Below, in pieces: positions 44,740 to 54,933 of a stretch of DNA of 64,000 bases (positions are counted from its first letter, which is position 1; each line of letters begins with the position of its first letter). The DNA comes from Actinernus sp. WN-2022 (Eukaryota; Cnidaria; Anthozoa; Actiniaria; Actinernidae), in assembly GCA_030867875.1 (NCBI GenBank), contig JAOWCC010001634.1, forward strand, positions 36,847,867-36,911,866. Direction: 5' to 3'. A model generated the notes under the pieces. It had not been told where the DNA came from and searched no databases. It saw only the letters and a list, made by a program, of their open reading frames with translations. The position numbers were made by a program, and so were the translations under genes.

Positions 44740-45975
44740 AGTCATTGTGCCAAGCTGGGGCTTGGCGTGTGCGGCTGGACCTCCGGGGCCCAGCGTTAAG
44801 CGTTGTCGCCTGTTTGTTTCCCAGGTGAGCGATCCGTATGCGGCAGGTATTCTGGTGCCGCTGAAGGCTCCTCAGTGGTATCAGGTACCTCTAGGATTGG
44901 TGGCTCGTTGGTCTTCTGTATGTGTCTACGGTTACGCCTAGCTGTACTCTGCGTCTCCCACCTTCACCATGTAACTCCGGTTGGCCTGCTTTGCTGTGCA
45001 AGTGCCTTGTGTCCATTTGTCATCGCCAGGCAGCTTCATGCGCACTGTCTCACCTGGGGTGATTGGCTTGAGTGGTTTTGCGCTCCTGTTATAATAGTGC
45101 TCCTGACGCTGCTTCATCCCTGCCAGTGCTTTCGCGTCCGCCTCGGTGTCGTAGCGGGGCTTCAGGAGTGTGCCTGCAACAGGTAGAAGGGTCTTGCATA
45201 GACGGTCCATTAACCGCTGAGCCGGGCTCGTGCCTACTCCCTCGGTTGGAGTGTTCTGGGGCCTGACTCTTTGCACTTTTTGAACAACAGCTTGACAGTT
45301 TTCACTGCATTCTCTGCTTTGCCATTTGACTGCGGGTATGTGGGCGATGACGTCATGTGGTCAAAACTCCAGGTCTGAGAATTCTGTGGACACGAACTGT
45401 GGCCCGTTATCCGTGACCAGGACATCTGGAATCCCAAATCTCGCAAAGACTGCCTTTAGCTCCTTGATGATACCCTTTGAGTTTAAAACAGTCACGCGAG
45501 CTACCTCAACAAAATTACTGTAATAATCAGAGATGACTAGTAGTGTCCGTCCATCCAGCTGGCAAAGGTCAGCAGCCACTTTGGACCACGGTCTCGCTGC
45601 GAACTCGTGCTGCTGTAAAGGCTCCTTGGTTTGGGCACTGCGATATGACATACATATATCGCACTTAGCGATGTATTCCTTGAGCTCTTTGTCCATGCGC
45701 GGCCAGAAAAGGGTATCGAGTGCTCTCCGTATGCATGCCTCGATACCTATGTGAGATGCATGAGACGCAGCCATCAGCTCCTTGCGAAGGGCAGCTGGTA
45801 CTACAAGTTGTTGGCCCTTGAATACCAGCTCACCCTGGATGGTGAGTTCATCCCGAATATCATAATATGGATGCAAACACTGGGGCAAGTCTGACCTGTT
45901 GTGTGGCCAGCCGCCTTTGATCACTGACCTCAACTGTTGGAAGACTGGATCATCTGCAGCCGCATCTGTGAACAA
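44740..45975 (-). pseudogene. Gypsy integrase (frameshifted)
   Basis: The N-terminal zinc region has HASHIG ... CDICMSY in HHCC spacing. The core has DYYSNF and VTDNGPQF (the first two catalytic Asp regions) before a shift near 45,370, after which YPQSNGKAENAVKTVK carries the catalytic Glu. The C-terminal part has GETVRMKLPGDDKW, a GPY/F-like module. It continues in broken frames toward the LTR. Confidence 0.85.
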
Positions 45976-46702
45976 ACAACGACGCGCTCACCTCAGGCAG
46001 GAAAGCTCTGCTTAGCGTATCAGCCAGAAACATGTCCTTTGCCTTCTTATATTTAACCACCAGGTTGTACTTCTGAAGTCGGAGTAGCATCCGCTGGAGA
46101 CGTTGTGGTGCTGAGTTGAGAGGCTTGAGGACGATGGTCTCCAGTGGCTTGTGATCCGTCTGCACTGCGATCACGTCTCTGCCGTATATGTATGTATTGA
46201 ATCGTTCGCACGCGAAAACAATAGCCAGGAGCTCCTTCTCGATTTGAGCGTAACGGGTCTCTGCTGAGGTGAGAGCTCTGGAGGCATAGGCTACAGGCTG
46301 GCCATTCTGCAATAGCGCAGCCCCTAGCCATGCTTGCGATGCGTAACACTGAAGCGTGACTTCATCCTCAAGGTTGTAGTAACGCAGTACAGGCGTACGA
46401 GTGACTGCGTCCTTCAGCTGATCCAGTGCTCTGGCTGATCCGTCTCCCCAACTCCACTCTACGTCATGTTGCGTCAGCTCTCGGAGAGGTTTCGTCAGGT
46501 CCGACAAGTTGGGTAGAAACTTGCTCAGGTATTGTACTAATCCCAGTAACCTCTGCACTCCGGCTTTATCTGTAGGCGCAGGCATGTCGCGTATTGCTTT
46601 GACCTTAGCTGGGTCAACGCGAATGCCCTCACCGGTCGCCACGTGCCCAATGAAGGGTACTTCAGTTTGCCTCAGCTCATGATATTGAGCTTCAGCCCGC
46701 AC
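45950..46702 (-). pseudogene. Gypsy RNase H and connection domain
   Basis: It includes PFIGHVATGEGIRVDPAKV (connection), CYASQAWLGAALLQNGQPVA (first RNase H strand), RYAQIEKELLAIVFACERF and VQTDHKPLE. The usual DAS at the RNase H start is CYAS here, so the catalytic Asp appears lost. It is out of frame with the RT ORF by one shift near 46,680. Confidence 0.85.
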
Positions 46703-47446
46703 GTCTCACATCGCTCCAAGAAGGCCTTCAGTGTCGCATCATGATCACGTGTAGCGTCTTCGTATGTCTGTCTATAGCCAACCATCACAAAGTCATCGGC
46801 GACCACTTCGATATTTGACATCCCTTCTATCAGCTCGTGCATCTTTCTCTGGAAGACTTCCGGAACGGACCTGATGCCGAAGGGCATGCGCCGCCAGCGA
46901 TACCTCCCAAATGGTGTGTTGAAGGTAGTGAGGAAAGACGAGTCCTCGGCCAGCATGACATGCCAGAACCCGTTTCTCACGTCCAGCTTCGTGAAAACTT
47001 TTGCACCATGTAGTCGCGTGGCCACATATTCAATGGTGGGAAGAGGGTAGTGTTCTCGTTGTATCGCTTTGTTCAGATCTTTGGGATCCAAACAAAGCCG
47101 TAGTTTCCCATTAGGCTTGGAAACTACTACAAGAGAACTCACCCATGGCGTAGGCGTGGTTACCGGGGAGATGATTTCCTGCTCCACCATCTTATCCAAT
47201 CCTGATTTGAGGTGATTTCGTAAAGCCACGGGCACGCGTCGGGGTGCATGTTGTACAGGATTTACAGTACTGTCAATTTTGATGCGGTATTCCCCATCAA
47301 GCTGCCCGACTTCCTCAGAGAATACCTCAGGAAACTGTTCCACTATACTTTCCTTAGACATGCTGCCATCATTGTGAAGTGCGAAGACTGGTGCTTTGTC
47401 TGTTGTGGACTTGTTGATGGCGTCGTTGTCTGTGTATTTGATGATA
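46672..47446 (-). pseudogene. Gypsy reverse transcriptase
   Basis: It shows WVSSLVVVSKPNGKLRLCLD, FTKLDVRNGFWHV, RMPFGI and VADDFVMVG, the conserved RT blocks 2-5; the catalytic pair is ADD rather than YVDD. The ORF has no start of its own: the first residues past 47,446 are host repeat. The upstream protease and gag are absent. Confidence 0.88.
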
Positions 47447-48027
47447 TTACGACTACATATAGTCCACAAGAAGTCAAAGATTTGAAGGCCAATCACATAG
47501 AAAATTCAGAGTTAAGTAACATTACGCATGATGATAAAAGCATTAAGGGACATGAATTATCATGAATACGAATGAGCTACGAACTTTAAGTTAGATTTCT
47601 ACTGAAAATCCCTAAAGACTTAAAATCCCTATGTTTTACGGCTAAACTATATTCGTTAGTTTCAACTCTGATGACTCTTTGAGTAAATTTGTACTTATTT
47701 AAGCCAACCATGTTTTCAGCGGTTAATTTCCGTACAACCAGATCACGTCTTTCGATTATATAATTGTAAAGCCTCATTCATATCATTAAGAGGTACAAAA
47801 CACGCCCGTACTATTCACAAACTATGAATGTTAATTATATCTATAAATACTAGCCAGAAACATTGTAACTTCGCCAGTCTCGTAAGAGAATTAAACAGTG
47901 TCGACTTCATCCAGACTTTTGGTTAGTTCTTGTTAGAAGAACCTTCACCTCCCAACAGTAGAAATGCATCTCTACTCCAACAGCAGCAACTGCAATAATT
48001 ACCCAGTATATTTTAATCCAACCAGTT
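47447..48027 (+). other. Host repeat sequence between Gypsy and the second repeat ORF
   Basis: It is nearly identical to 28,098-28,675. It contains 'ctataaatactagccagaa' (about 47,839), a TATA-like word about 190 bp before the ORF, conserved in both units. No other gene is present. Confidence 0.6.
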
Positions 48028-48507
48028 ATGGCATATGTTCCGGTAGTCCTTGAAGTCGATGGCTTCCAGCACGGCACTGACCCATTTCATCTCAAGAAAA
48101 TAGTAATCTACTGTTACGCCACCGATACGGTGAGGATCGCCTCTTTTAAAATGCCAGCATCGACAACAGATTCAGAGAGGCGGACGTACAGATTTCAGGC
48201 CAACCTACATGGCTGCCCACACGAGAAGCCAGGGTTTAACCCCAATTATCTACCGGCATTTGTTAGCACGATCCTCGCCAACATCGCTGCAGACTTTTCC
48301 AAAGCCACCTTAGTATTATGGATGAAAGGACTGAAAAAAACGAACTACCTCTCAGACTTAACAAGCCAGCGGATTCATAATCTAGAAGACATAGGAGCCC
48401 CGAAAACGAAAAAGCCGAGACCGACCGAACATAAGGTCCTGTTTTATTGCAGATGGTTGCCTGGATACTATGCACGGACAGTCGACACAAAGTTTAAGAA
48501 CTGTTGA
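48028..48507 (+). CDS. Repeat-borne ORF, second copy (159 residues)
   Basis: It is about 90% similar to the ORF at 28,676 over the first 128 residues, including VVLEVDGFQHGTDPF and IHNLEDIGA. It then ends ...CRWLPGYYARTVDTKFKNC, where the other copy is shifted. Maintenance of the open frame in both copies suggests the ORF was functional until recently. Confidence 0.45.
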   Translation: MAYVPVVLEVDGFQHGTDPFHLKKIVIYCYATDTVRIASFKMPASTTDSERRTYRFQANLHGCPHEKPGFNPNYLPAFVSTILANIAADFSKATLVLWMKGLKKTNYLSDLTSQRIHNLEDIGAPKTKKPRPTEHKVLFYCRWLPGYYARTVDTKFKNC

Positions 48508-49057
48508 TTTCAGTGGATGATATTCGACAACAATGATAATTTATATTTTTATTGCAACCCCCGGAGACCTTGTGATTAAGCAGTACCTTCCGGTACGGAT
48601 ATGGTTGCGTCCCGTGATGGCTACTTTAATGCTCATATTTTTAACATTTAATCTTATATCTTACAAATTCCTTCTTTTTTTTTCGCAGCCTGAGGCATGC
48701 GCTTAAGGTGACGATATTGTAAAGGGGAGAATCGTAAGACTTTCAGAAACTAGAAATTTCGAAGTAACGTGGAAAATCTGAACGATGGTTGATCCTTAAC
48801 CGATTGTTAGTCATCGTTCAGTTTTACAAGTTTAGATTAGCGTAACAGTTGCTTAGCTTTTACAAGTTACCACCAGCTAAGATTCAGTTAGTGTAACCAT
48901 TACCCAGTCCTTACTCTATAATTTATAGATGTGTAAGACAAACCAATGATTTCCCTTCCACATTACGTTATCCTCCCAGCCTCGTATGACGATAGAAGAC
49001 AATAATGAATGTAAATCAGAGGCCGTTCAGTGTGAACTGAACAACGACAATAAATTA

Positions 49058-49262
49058 CAGTACAAGTCAAGAATACTTCGTGTCTCTTGTGTCAAGTCCC
49101 GTACTTGAGCAGGGTTTTTACGAGCCCAGCCAAGTTGAGTAAGTTCTACCACAGCTAATCCACCCCAAAACAGAAGTTGTACCCTAACGTACAAAATACT
49201 TTCGTATCAGTAACAAAATAACTTCGTAACATATTGGCCTGACACACATATCCAAGTCTATT
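49058..49262 (+). repeat. 3.9-kb tandem repeat, unit 3 (first 205 bp only)
   Basis: It matches the first 205 bp of units 1 and 2 and stops at 'ccaagtctattaaat', after which unrelated sequence begins. Three starts and two bodies are what recombination between direct terminal repeats would leave. Confidence 0.75.
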
Positions 49263-49860
49263 AAATCAAGGCTCACAATACAACAAGACCACACATACAT
49301 AACAACTGCCAGTTATATATTTTTGAAAAATTTACAATTCATTTATTTAATTTTATTATCGCCGTTCTATTTGCTCATAGGTTTTTTTCTTAGTTACTTT
49401 TGAACGTTTAATTATTTTGAAAGATTTCAAATTGAATCATTTCATTTTTATTCCTTTTTTCATTATTCATACAAGCAATTTTTCTCAAGAAATTAGTGTA
49501 TTTATCAATATTGAAATTGTTTGCGTTCTTAGTAATGCATGTGTTCAATAATTTCGAAGACATTGGACATTCAATCATTTTTGTATCATTTTCTTATTCT
49601 TACTATCACTGTACCATTTGAATGTCTTGTAATTTTATATTGTGCATTCATTTTATTCTTCAACATTTAAAATCCGATCGAACGACAATTATTTCGCTTC
49701 TTGACTGAGCTAGGGTGAGTTTCCTCGACTTTAAAAAACACTTCGCTATTAAAAGCGAATAGCGAAATCCATCGAATAAGATTAACAAGCCAAGCTAGTG
49801 ACTAATTGCACTCAGGTAGAAAAGAGGGTTTTCAGAGAATGTTTTGTACAAGAGTCACTT
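49263..49860. other. AT-rich sequence, nothing recognised
   Basis: No open frame, repeat family or structural signal stands out apart from strong AT bias. Confidence 0.5.
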
Positions 49861-51000
49861 TCACTTTCTAAGAAAAGTAACGACATTGAAGAGCAAGTTC
49901 AGCCAATGTATTGGCTTCATCGATGCTGATTGACAGAGTCGTATAACGTTTCAAAACCAATAACACCTTTTTTAAGAGCAGTGAACCCTCGGTATAAAAA
50001 AATCAGGACGGGAAGAACTAGTGTAACGCATGTGTTGTTTTTAGTTTAATAATGTAACTGGTAAATTCCAACAAACACAATAGACAACTTTTTTTAAAGA
50101 ATGATACTGATTGACTGAGCAAACAAAAACAAACAACTGAAGTCTCGGGGAGATAATAGAATAGTAAAATTAAGATTTAGATTAGCAAGTTACAACTGTG
50201 AGTGGTTTAATTAGGCATTCGTGTTGAAGTTAATACTGAGCCAGAATGTTTGAACAGGCGAGTCACTATTTTATAGTCGAGTGAACTCCTCGGTATAAAA
50301 CAATCCTGACTAGAAGAACAAGTGTAAACCCATGTGTTGGCTTGAGGTCAATCAGCTAGGTGCATGGTTTAATTGGCATCGCCAACTAGTAGTAGAAACT
50401 TTCAAACCAATAACACAACAGGCCACTTTAAATAATGATACTGGTTGACTGAGCAAACAAAACAACATCAAATAGAGTCTCAGGGGATCGGAGATAATAG
50501 AATAGAATTATATTGGCAAGCCACAACTATTAGTGGTTTAATTGAGTTAACATGGTGAAGAGTGAGTTTATAGTCAGAGAGTGTTTGAATACGAGTCACT
50601 TATTTTACAGGGAAATGAACTCCTCGCTATAGAAAAAACAAATCAGAAGGGGTAGAACTAGTGCAACTGTAAGTGTAACTCGTGCGTCGGTTTTATTCGT
50701 AAAAACTTTCAAAATCAATAACACAGTAGGTCATTGTAAAGATAATGGTTGACCGAGGAAACAAAATAACATCATATGGAGTCTCAGGGGATCGAGGAAT
50801 CATAGAGTATATACATGTAGTAGTTTAACGGAACTCACGTGGCGAAGAGCGAGTTTATAGACAGAGCGTTTGAACACGAGAGTCACTTGTTTACAGGGAA
50901 ATAAACTACAATAGAAAAAAGAATCAGAAAGGGAAGAAAAACTGTTACCCGTATGTCAGGAAACCAATCTCTCACTTTTAATAAATATCTACAAGATGCA
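49860..51000 (+). repeat. Tandem array of about 0.3-kb units, block 1
   Basis: About four diverged units share 'gaactcctcggtataaaa', 'tcaaaaccaataacacaaca', 'ggttgactgagcaaacaaa' and 'gagtctcaggggatcgg'. A TATA-like word is in each unit. No coding sequence is seen. Block 2 at 53,318 is homologous. Confidence 0.75.
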
Positions 51001-51187
51001 ACTATGAAATGAAATCTGATTTTAGTCAATTAGTTTGAACTCGCGTGCACAAGGGAAATGCTTGTGTGACTTGTTCACTTTAGATGACAAGACGGTATAA
51101 GATCACTTAGTAGATATTAGACGATTAAGTACTCTGCCCCGTTAATGTACTAAAATTAGTCAAAAATATTGAGTGGCTCGGGTTACC

Positions 51188-52290
51188 ATGGCAACCAGAA
51201 TCCAAGCTGAATTATCAGCGTACCCACAAGTTCACCAGCTGTGCACATCTTGACCCACTACTACATCTTGGTGGACGGTACTTTTATCTACTAAACACCA
51301 AACACTGAAATTGTGGAAAGAAACTTTAACCATGACTCCGCTATAACATACCGTGCAAAATAACCATGGCAACACTGGAAATAGGACTTGGGAAATGTCC
51401 CACTTCTCTGACCATGCCAATATTTACACGCCACTCGATAACGTATGTACCCTGGACACCAGCCTCAGATGATACAATCTTACGACTCCACTACACGTCG
51501 TTAAAGGTCTTGCCACCTCTGAAGTTTAGCAAAACCACACTAAACTCTCTCGATGATACATATCAACACATTGACGGAAGACTAACCAGGGAACTCAAAC
51601 AAGTTAGAAAGGATATTGATAATTTTGATAATATTCAGGAAACTAGTGAAACTACTACAGCTGAAATCATGGCATATACAGCTTTCGCACGAACACTGGT
51701 CCACACTACTATAATTATATCAGCCGCCTGATATTTTACACACCCGCGCCAACAAAATTTTGCACCGAATGCAGCGTAACGTTGGACGACGAGACTCCCG
51801 ACAACTGAACACTGTCATCTCACTAATAACATGTTTCTATGTTATCGCCTCTCCTTTAAGAAACACGAAACACAGCAACAACAAAACAATTTCCACATGG
51901 CCACCTAAAGGGGATGTGACTTGTCCACTTACCCTATCGAGGACGTGCCCCTGATGCCATGTCGTGGGAAGCTAATCCATGAATCGTGTAGCGAAATCAT
52001 TTCAGAATGCCGAAACCACCAACCCATACCTCTGCTCGTACTGCCGACAGCAACTTCTTCCCGTCCAAGCCGAACCCATCAACAAGGTATCGCACCCAAA
52101 TTCATTTACATTTTTCACCACACCACCTTCGAGCCCTGCAACAGCTACTACCAATTCTTTGGTCGCCAAGAACACTTCCAAGACAACGACGATGATTGGG
52201 ATGACGAGCCAGACCCCGACCCCGACCCCGTATTACACCTAAGCAGGCATAGAAGTACGTTCTTAATCTTCACTAAAGTCACGTGACAAA
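51188..52290 (+). pseudogene. Unclassified, possibly envelope-like ORF remnants
   Basis: The main ORF (51,366-51,731, 121 residues) has LPPLKFSKTTLNSLDDTYQH, a coiled-coil stretch (LTRELKQVRKDIDNFDNI) and a C-terminal hydrophobic run (FARTLVHTTIIISAA). Short frames before it (from 51,188) and after it (to about 52,290, Pro/Thr-rich) are broken. A coiled coil followed by a hydrophobic tail recalls retroelement envelope proteins, but I recognise no definite family. Confidence 0.25.
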
Positions 52291-52740
52291 GACGTCATTA
52301 TCGCAAAATCCGCAAAAATGGTGAAATAACATAAATATGTTGTCGTGTTGTGCTCAAATCACGTGGTAAACCTTTGCTTCTGCATGCTGAACCATTGAAA
52401 TATAAAGTACATAAGTACTTCAACGAACTTTTATACAAGTTTTATTTGATTTCCCGGTTTAATTTCAGTATTTCGTAAACCGGAAGTGCCGTTGGTCACC
52501 CTGTGCTAAAACATAAATGTTGGATTTTTTCTTGTTTTGTTTGTAATTGTAGGTAGATCTTTCGATTTTTCATGTGGCTTTGCGATGTTAAAAGAAACAT
52601 GAATAACTGACTTGTTTTAAAATGCATTTCTGGTGATGTTACTAAACTTTGAACTTATGGTAACCCTGTGGCACCCCCCTGGAAACCTGGCCCTAGTCAC
52701 AAAGAACGCCATCTTGCTTTCATGAAGTAAGGTGGTGACA
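52291..52740. other. No feature recognised
   Basis: AT-rich sequence without a supported ORF or clear repeat. Confidence 0.45.
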
Positions 52741-53310
52741 ATTTATAAAGATGTGACTTACATTACTCATGGAATCCAGCATACCCAGTAAATGTCTCAG
52801 GACAGCACCGTATGGTATAATACACTGCGGTGTCGATAATGGGAAGTTAGTCAGTCCAAATACTCTAGAGCCATGGCAAACGCTGAAAAGAGCAGGTGAG
52901 ATACGAAAGCATGAAGGCATTCTAACACGAACATGGAGAACCTTTTGAAGAAGCTGATGAAACATTTCAACTGGAAACGAGTTGCAATCGTTGCTTCCAC
53001 TGAGGACATCTGGCAGATAGCCGCTAACTTGATCAAGTTTGAGTTAACGGTTGCTGAACCCCGAATAACTGTGGCCCACTTTCACAGCTTTATTCCAGGA
53101 AAACTTCGTATTCTAGAAAAACGAATTGATAGCCTGAGCCGAGTGTAAAGGTAGCATCAAGATGACGAATTTTTTTATCAACGTAAATGCCGAAGTGCTA
53201 TTTACGCTCAAACGTGACTTGGAGCGCATGGTTGCCGAAGAGAGAAAGAACGATGAAATTGGCTATGAAAAAGTTGCCTACGTGTAGCCCGTTACCCACC
53301 AAAAATGGGA
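52741..53310 (+). pseudogene. Fragment resembling a receptor ligand-binding (ANF) domain
   Basis: The ORF at 52,933-53,148 reads LMKHFNWKRVAIVASTEDIW followed by QIAANLIKFEL. The stretch HFNWKRVAIV is the characteristic entry to the second lobe of ANF/PBP1-type receptor domains (receptor guanylate cyclases, GABA-B receptors). A short frame just upstream (APYGIIHCGVDNGKL) and one downstream (AEVLFTLKRDLERMVAEERK) may belong to it. No flanking exons or kinase/cyclase domains are present, so it is a gene fragment carried into repeats. Confidence 0.5.
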
Positions 53311-53317
53311 GGGAACT

Positions 53318-54150
53318 TTCTCAGAAAAGAAACGAAATTGAAGAGCAAGTTCAGCCAATGTATTGGCTTTATCAGGCGTATAACGTTGCAATTCAATAAC
53401 ACCTTTTTAAGAGCAGTGAACTCCTCGGTATAAAAAAATCAGGAAGGGAAGAACAAGGGTAGCGAATACGTTGTTTTTAGTTTAATCACGGATCTGGTAA
53501 AAAACTTTCAAAACCAAAAACACAACAGACCACTTTATTTTAAAGAATTATACTGATTGACTGAGCAAACAAAACAAAGAAGTGAAGTCTCGGGGAGATA
53601 ATGGAATAGTAAAATTAAGATTTAGATTAGCAAGTTACAACTGTGAGTGGTTTAATTAGGCATTCATGTTGAAGTTAATAGCCAGAGTGTTTGAACAAGC
53701 GAGTCACTCTTTTATAGTCGAGTGAACTCCTCGGTATAAAATATGGACTAGGAGAACAAGTGTAGACCCATGTGTTGGCTTGAGGTTAATCAGTTAGGTG
53801 CATGGTTTGATTGGTATCGCCAACTAGTAGAATAGACTTTCAAAACCAATAACACAACAGGTCACTTTAAATACTGATGATACTGGTTGACTGAGAAAAA
53901 ACATCAAATAGAGTCTCAGGGGATCGGCGATAGTTGAATAGATTTAGATTAGCAAGCCACAACTGTTAGTGGTCTAATTGGGTTCACGTACGTGGTGAAG
54001 AGTGATAATGTTTGAATACAAGTCACTTTTTTTACAGGGAAGTGAACTCCTCGCTATAGAAAAACAAAATCAGAAGGGCAAGAACTCGTGCAAGTGTAAC
54101 TCGTGCGTCGGTTATATTCGTAAAAACGTTCAAAATCAATAACACAGTAC
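53318..54150 (+). repeat. Tandem array of about 0.3-kb units, block 2
   Basis: It is homologous to block 1 from its first unit ('gaagagcaagttcagccaat' at 49,889 and 53,337) through three units. The 2.3 kb between the blocks therefore looks like an insertion or a transposed segment. Confidence 0.75.
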
Positions 54151-54241
54151 TTACAATAGTAGCCCATGTAAAGACACTTGTATTACTTGAGAATTATTAT
54201 GGTCAAAGACATCTGTCCACCGATAATTATTCTGGTCAAGG
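54150..54241 (+). repeat. Fragment of the 3.9-kb host repeat flanking Polinton B
   Basis: 'cttacaatagtagcccatgt' and 'gagaattattatggtcaaag' match 26,463-26,525 and 43,230-43,292. Polinton B begins directly after 'attattctggtcaagg', whose counterpart in unit 1 lies about 175 bp from the Polinton A target. The six bases before the element are TCAAGG. Confidence 0.75.
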
Positions 54242-54608
54242 AGTAGTATAGGAGGGACCGAATTAGCCCCCTTTTTTGCGGTGTTATGCTAATTTTTGCG
54301 GTGTTATGCTAATGTTTAAGGCGCTCATGAATAAAATGTGGCGCTCTCATGAATAAAATGGGGGTGAATACATTGTCTATCGTCTTGGACTCATGAATAA
54401 ACTGGTGAGCTCATGAATAAAGTGGTGAGCTCATGAATAAAGTGGTGCTCTCTCATGAATAAAATGTGGCGCTCTCATTATCTATTGTTCCTTTGGATGA
54501 GGTCATCGATCTATTCGAGCATGTTTGGGCAAAGCCTATTGTTTAGAGCGGACATAAAGCCAGAACCGATCGACCCTGAATCCATTCAAGAAATTGAGCA
54601 GCAAGAAG
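54242..54608 (+). repeat. Left TIR of Polinton B with iterated motif
   Basis: From 54,318 to 54,480 the word 'ctcatgaataaa(a/g)tg' is repeated at least six times, alternating with 'gtggcgctct' or 'gtgagct'. Polinton A has two or three copies per TIR. The inner part ('gatctattcgagcatgtttg') matches A closely and leads to the ATG at 54,609. Confidence 0.8.
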
Positions 54609-54933
54609 ATGGATCAATTTACTAGTTTGGAAGAGTTTGAACATTTTATCAACAACAACGATATTCCGTCTGACCATATTCCTGACGCGGTGGACCGATT
54701 GATGGCACTAACGTTTCCTGAAGAGGTATGTTTTAACACTGATTGGGTTTTTTCTGACAGTTCGGTTTCCAGATTTGGGGGGTGAAACGATCTGATACCT
54801 AACCTATTGATTTTTCACTTATTGCAGGCGTTCTTCGATATACCTTCTAAAATTCTAGAGCTTTGGAACGACTGGGAAACAGAGCTGGAAACGGTGGTAA
54901 GTGCTATGATCACGTAAAGTTGTCCAAAGTTAA

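Larger units (their letters stand above)
44435..47446 (-). mobile_element. Ty3/Gypsy LTR retrotransposon, 5'-truncated
   Basis: On the minus strand the order is RT, RNase H, integrase, polypurine tract, 3' LTR. The 5' LTR, gag and protease are missing. At 47,447 the sequence passes straight into the host repeat (homologous to 28,098 onward) while the other border is at 27,760, so truncation removed host sequence too. RT-RNaseH-IN order is the Ty3/Gypsy hallmark. It lies outside Polinton A and within the same host repeat unit. Confidence 0.88.
29887..49057 (+). repeat. 3.9-kb tandem repeat, unit 2 (split by Polinton A and a Gypsy element)
   Basis: Host repeat sequence occurs at 29,887-30,241, 43,113-44,434 and 47,447-49,057, and aligns in order with unit 1. 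The parts missing relative to unit 1 are about 27,761-28,097 (lost at the Gypsy junction) and about 200 bp near 29,600-29,800. Insertions account for almost all the extra length. Confidence 0.8.

Noticed and set aside
45234..45975. Integrase belonging to Polinton A
   Set aside because: It lies more than 2 kb outside the right TIR, in the same fragment as a Gypsy RT and RNase H, with its own polypurine tract and LTR.
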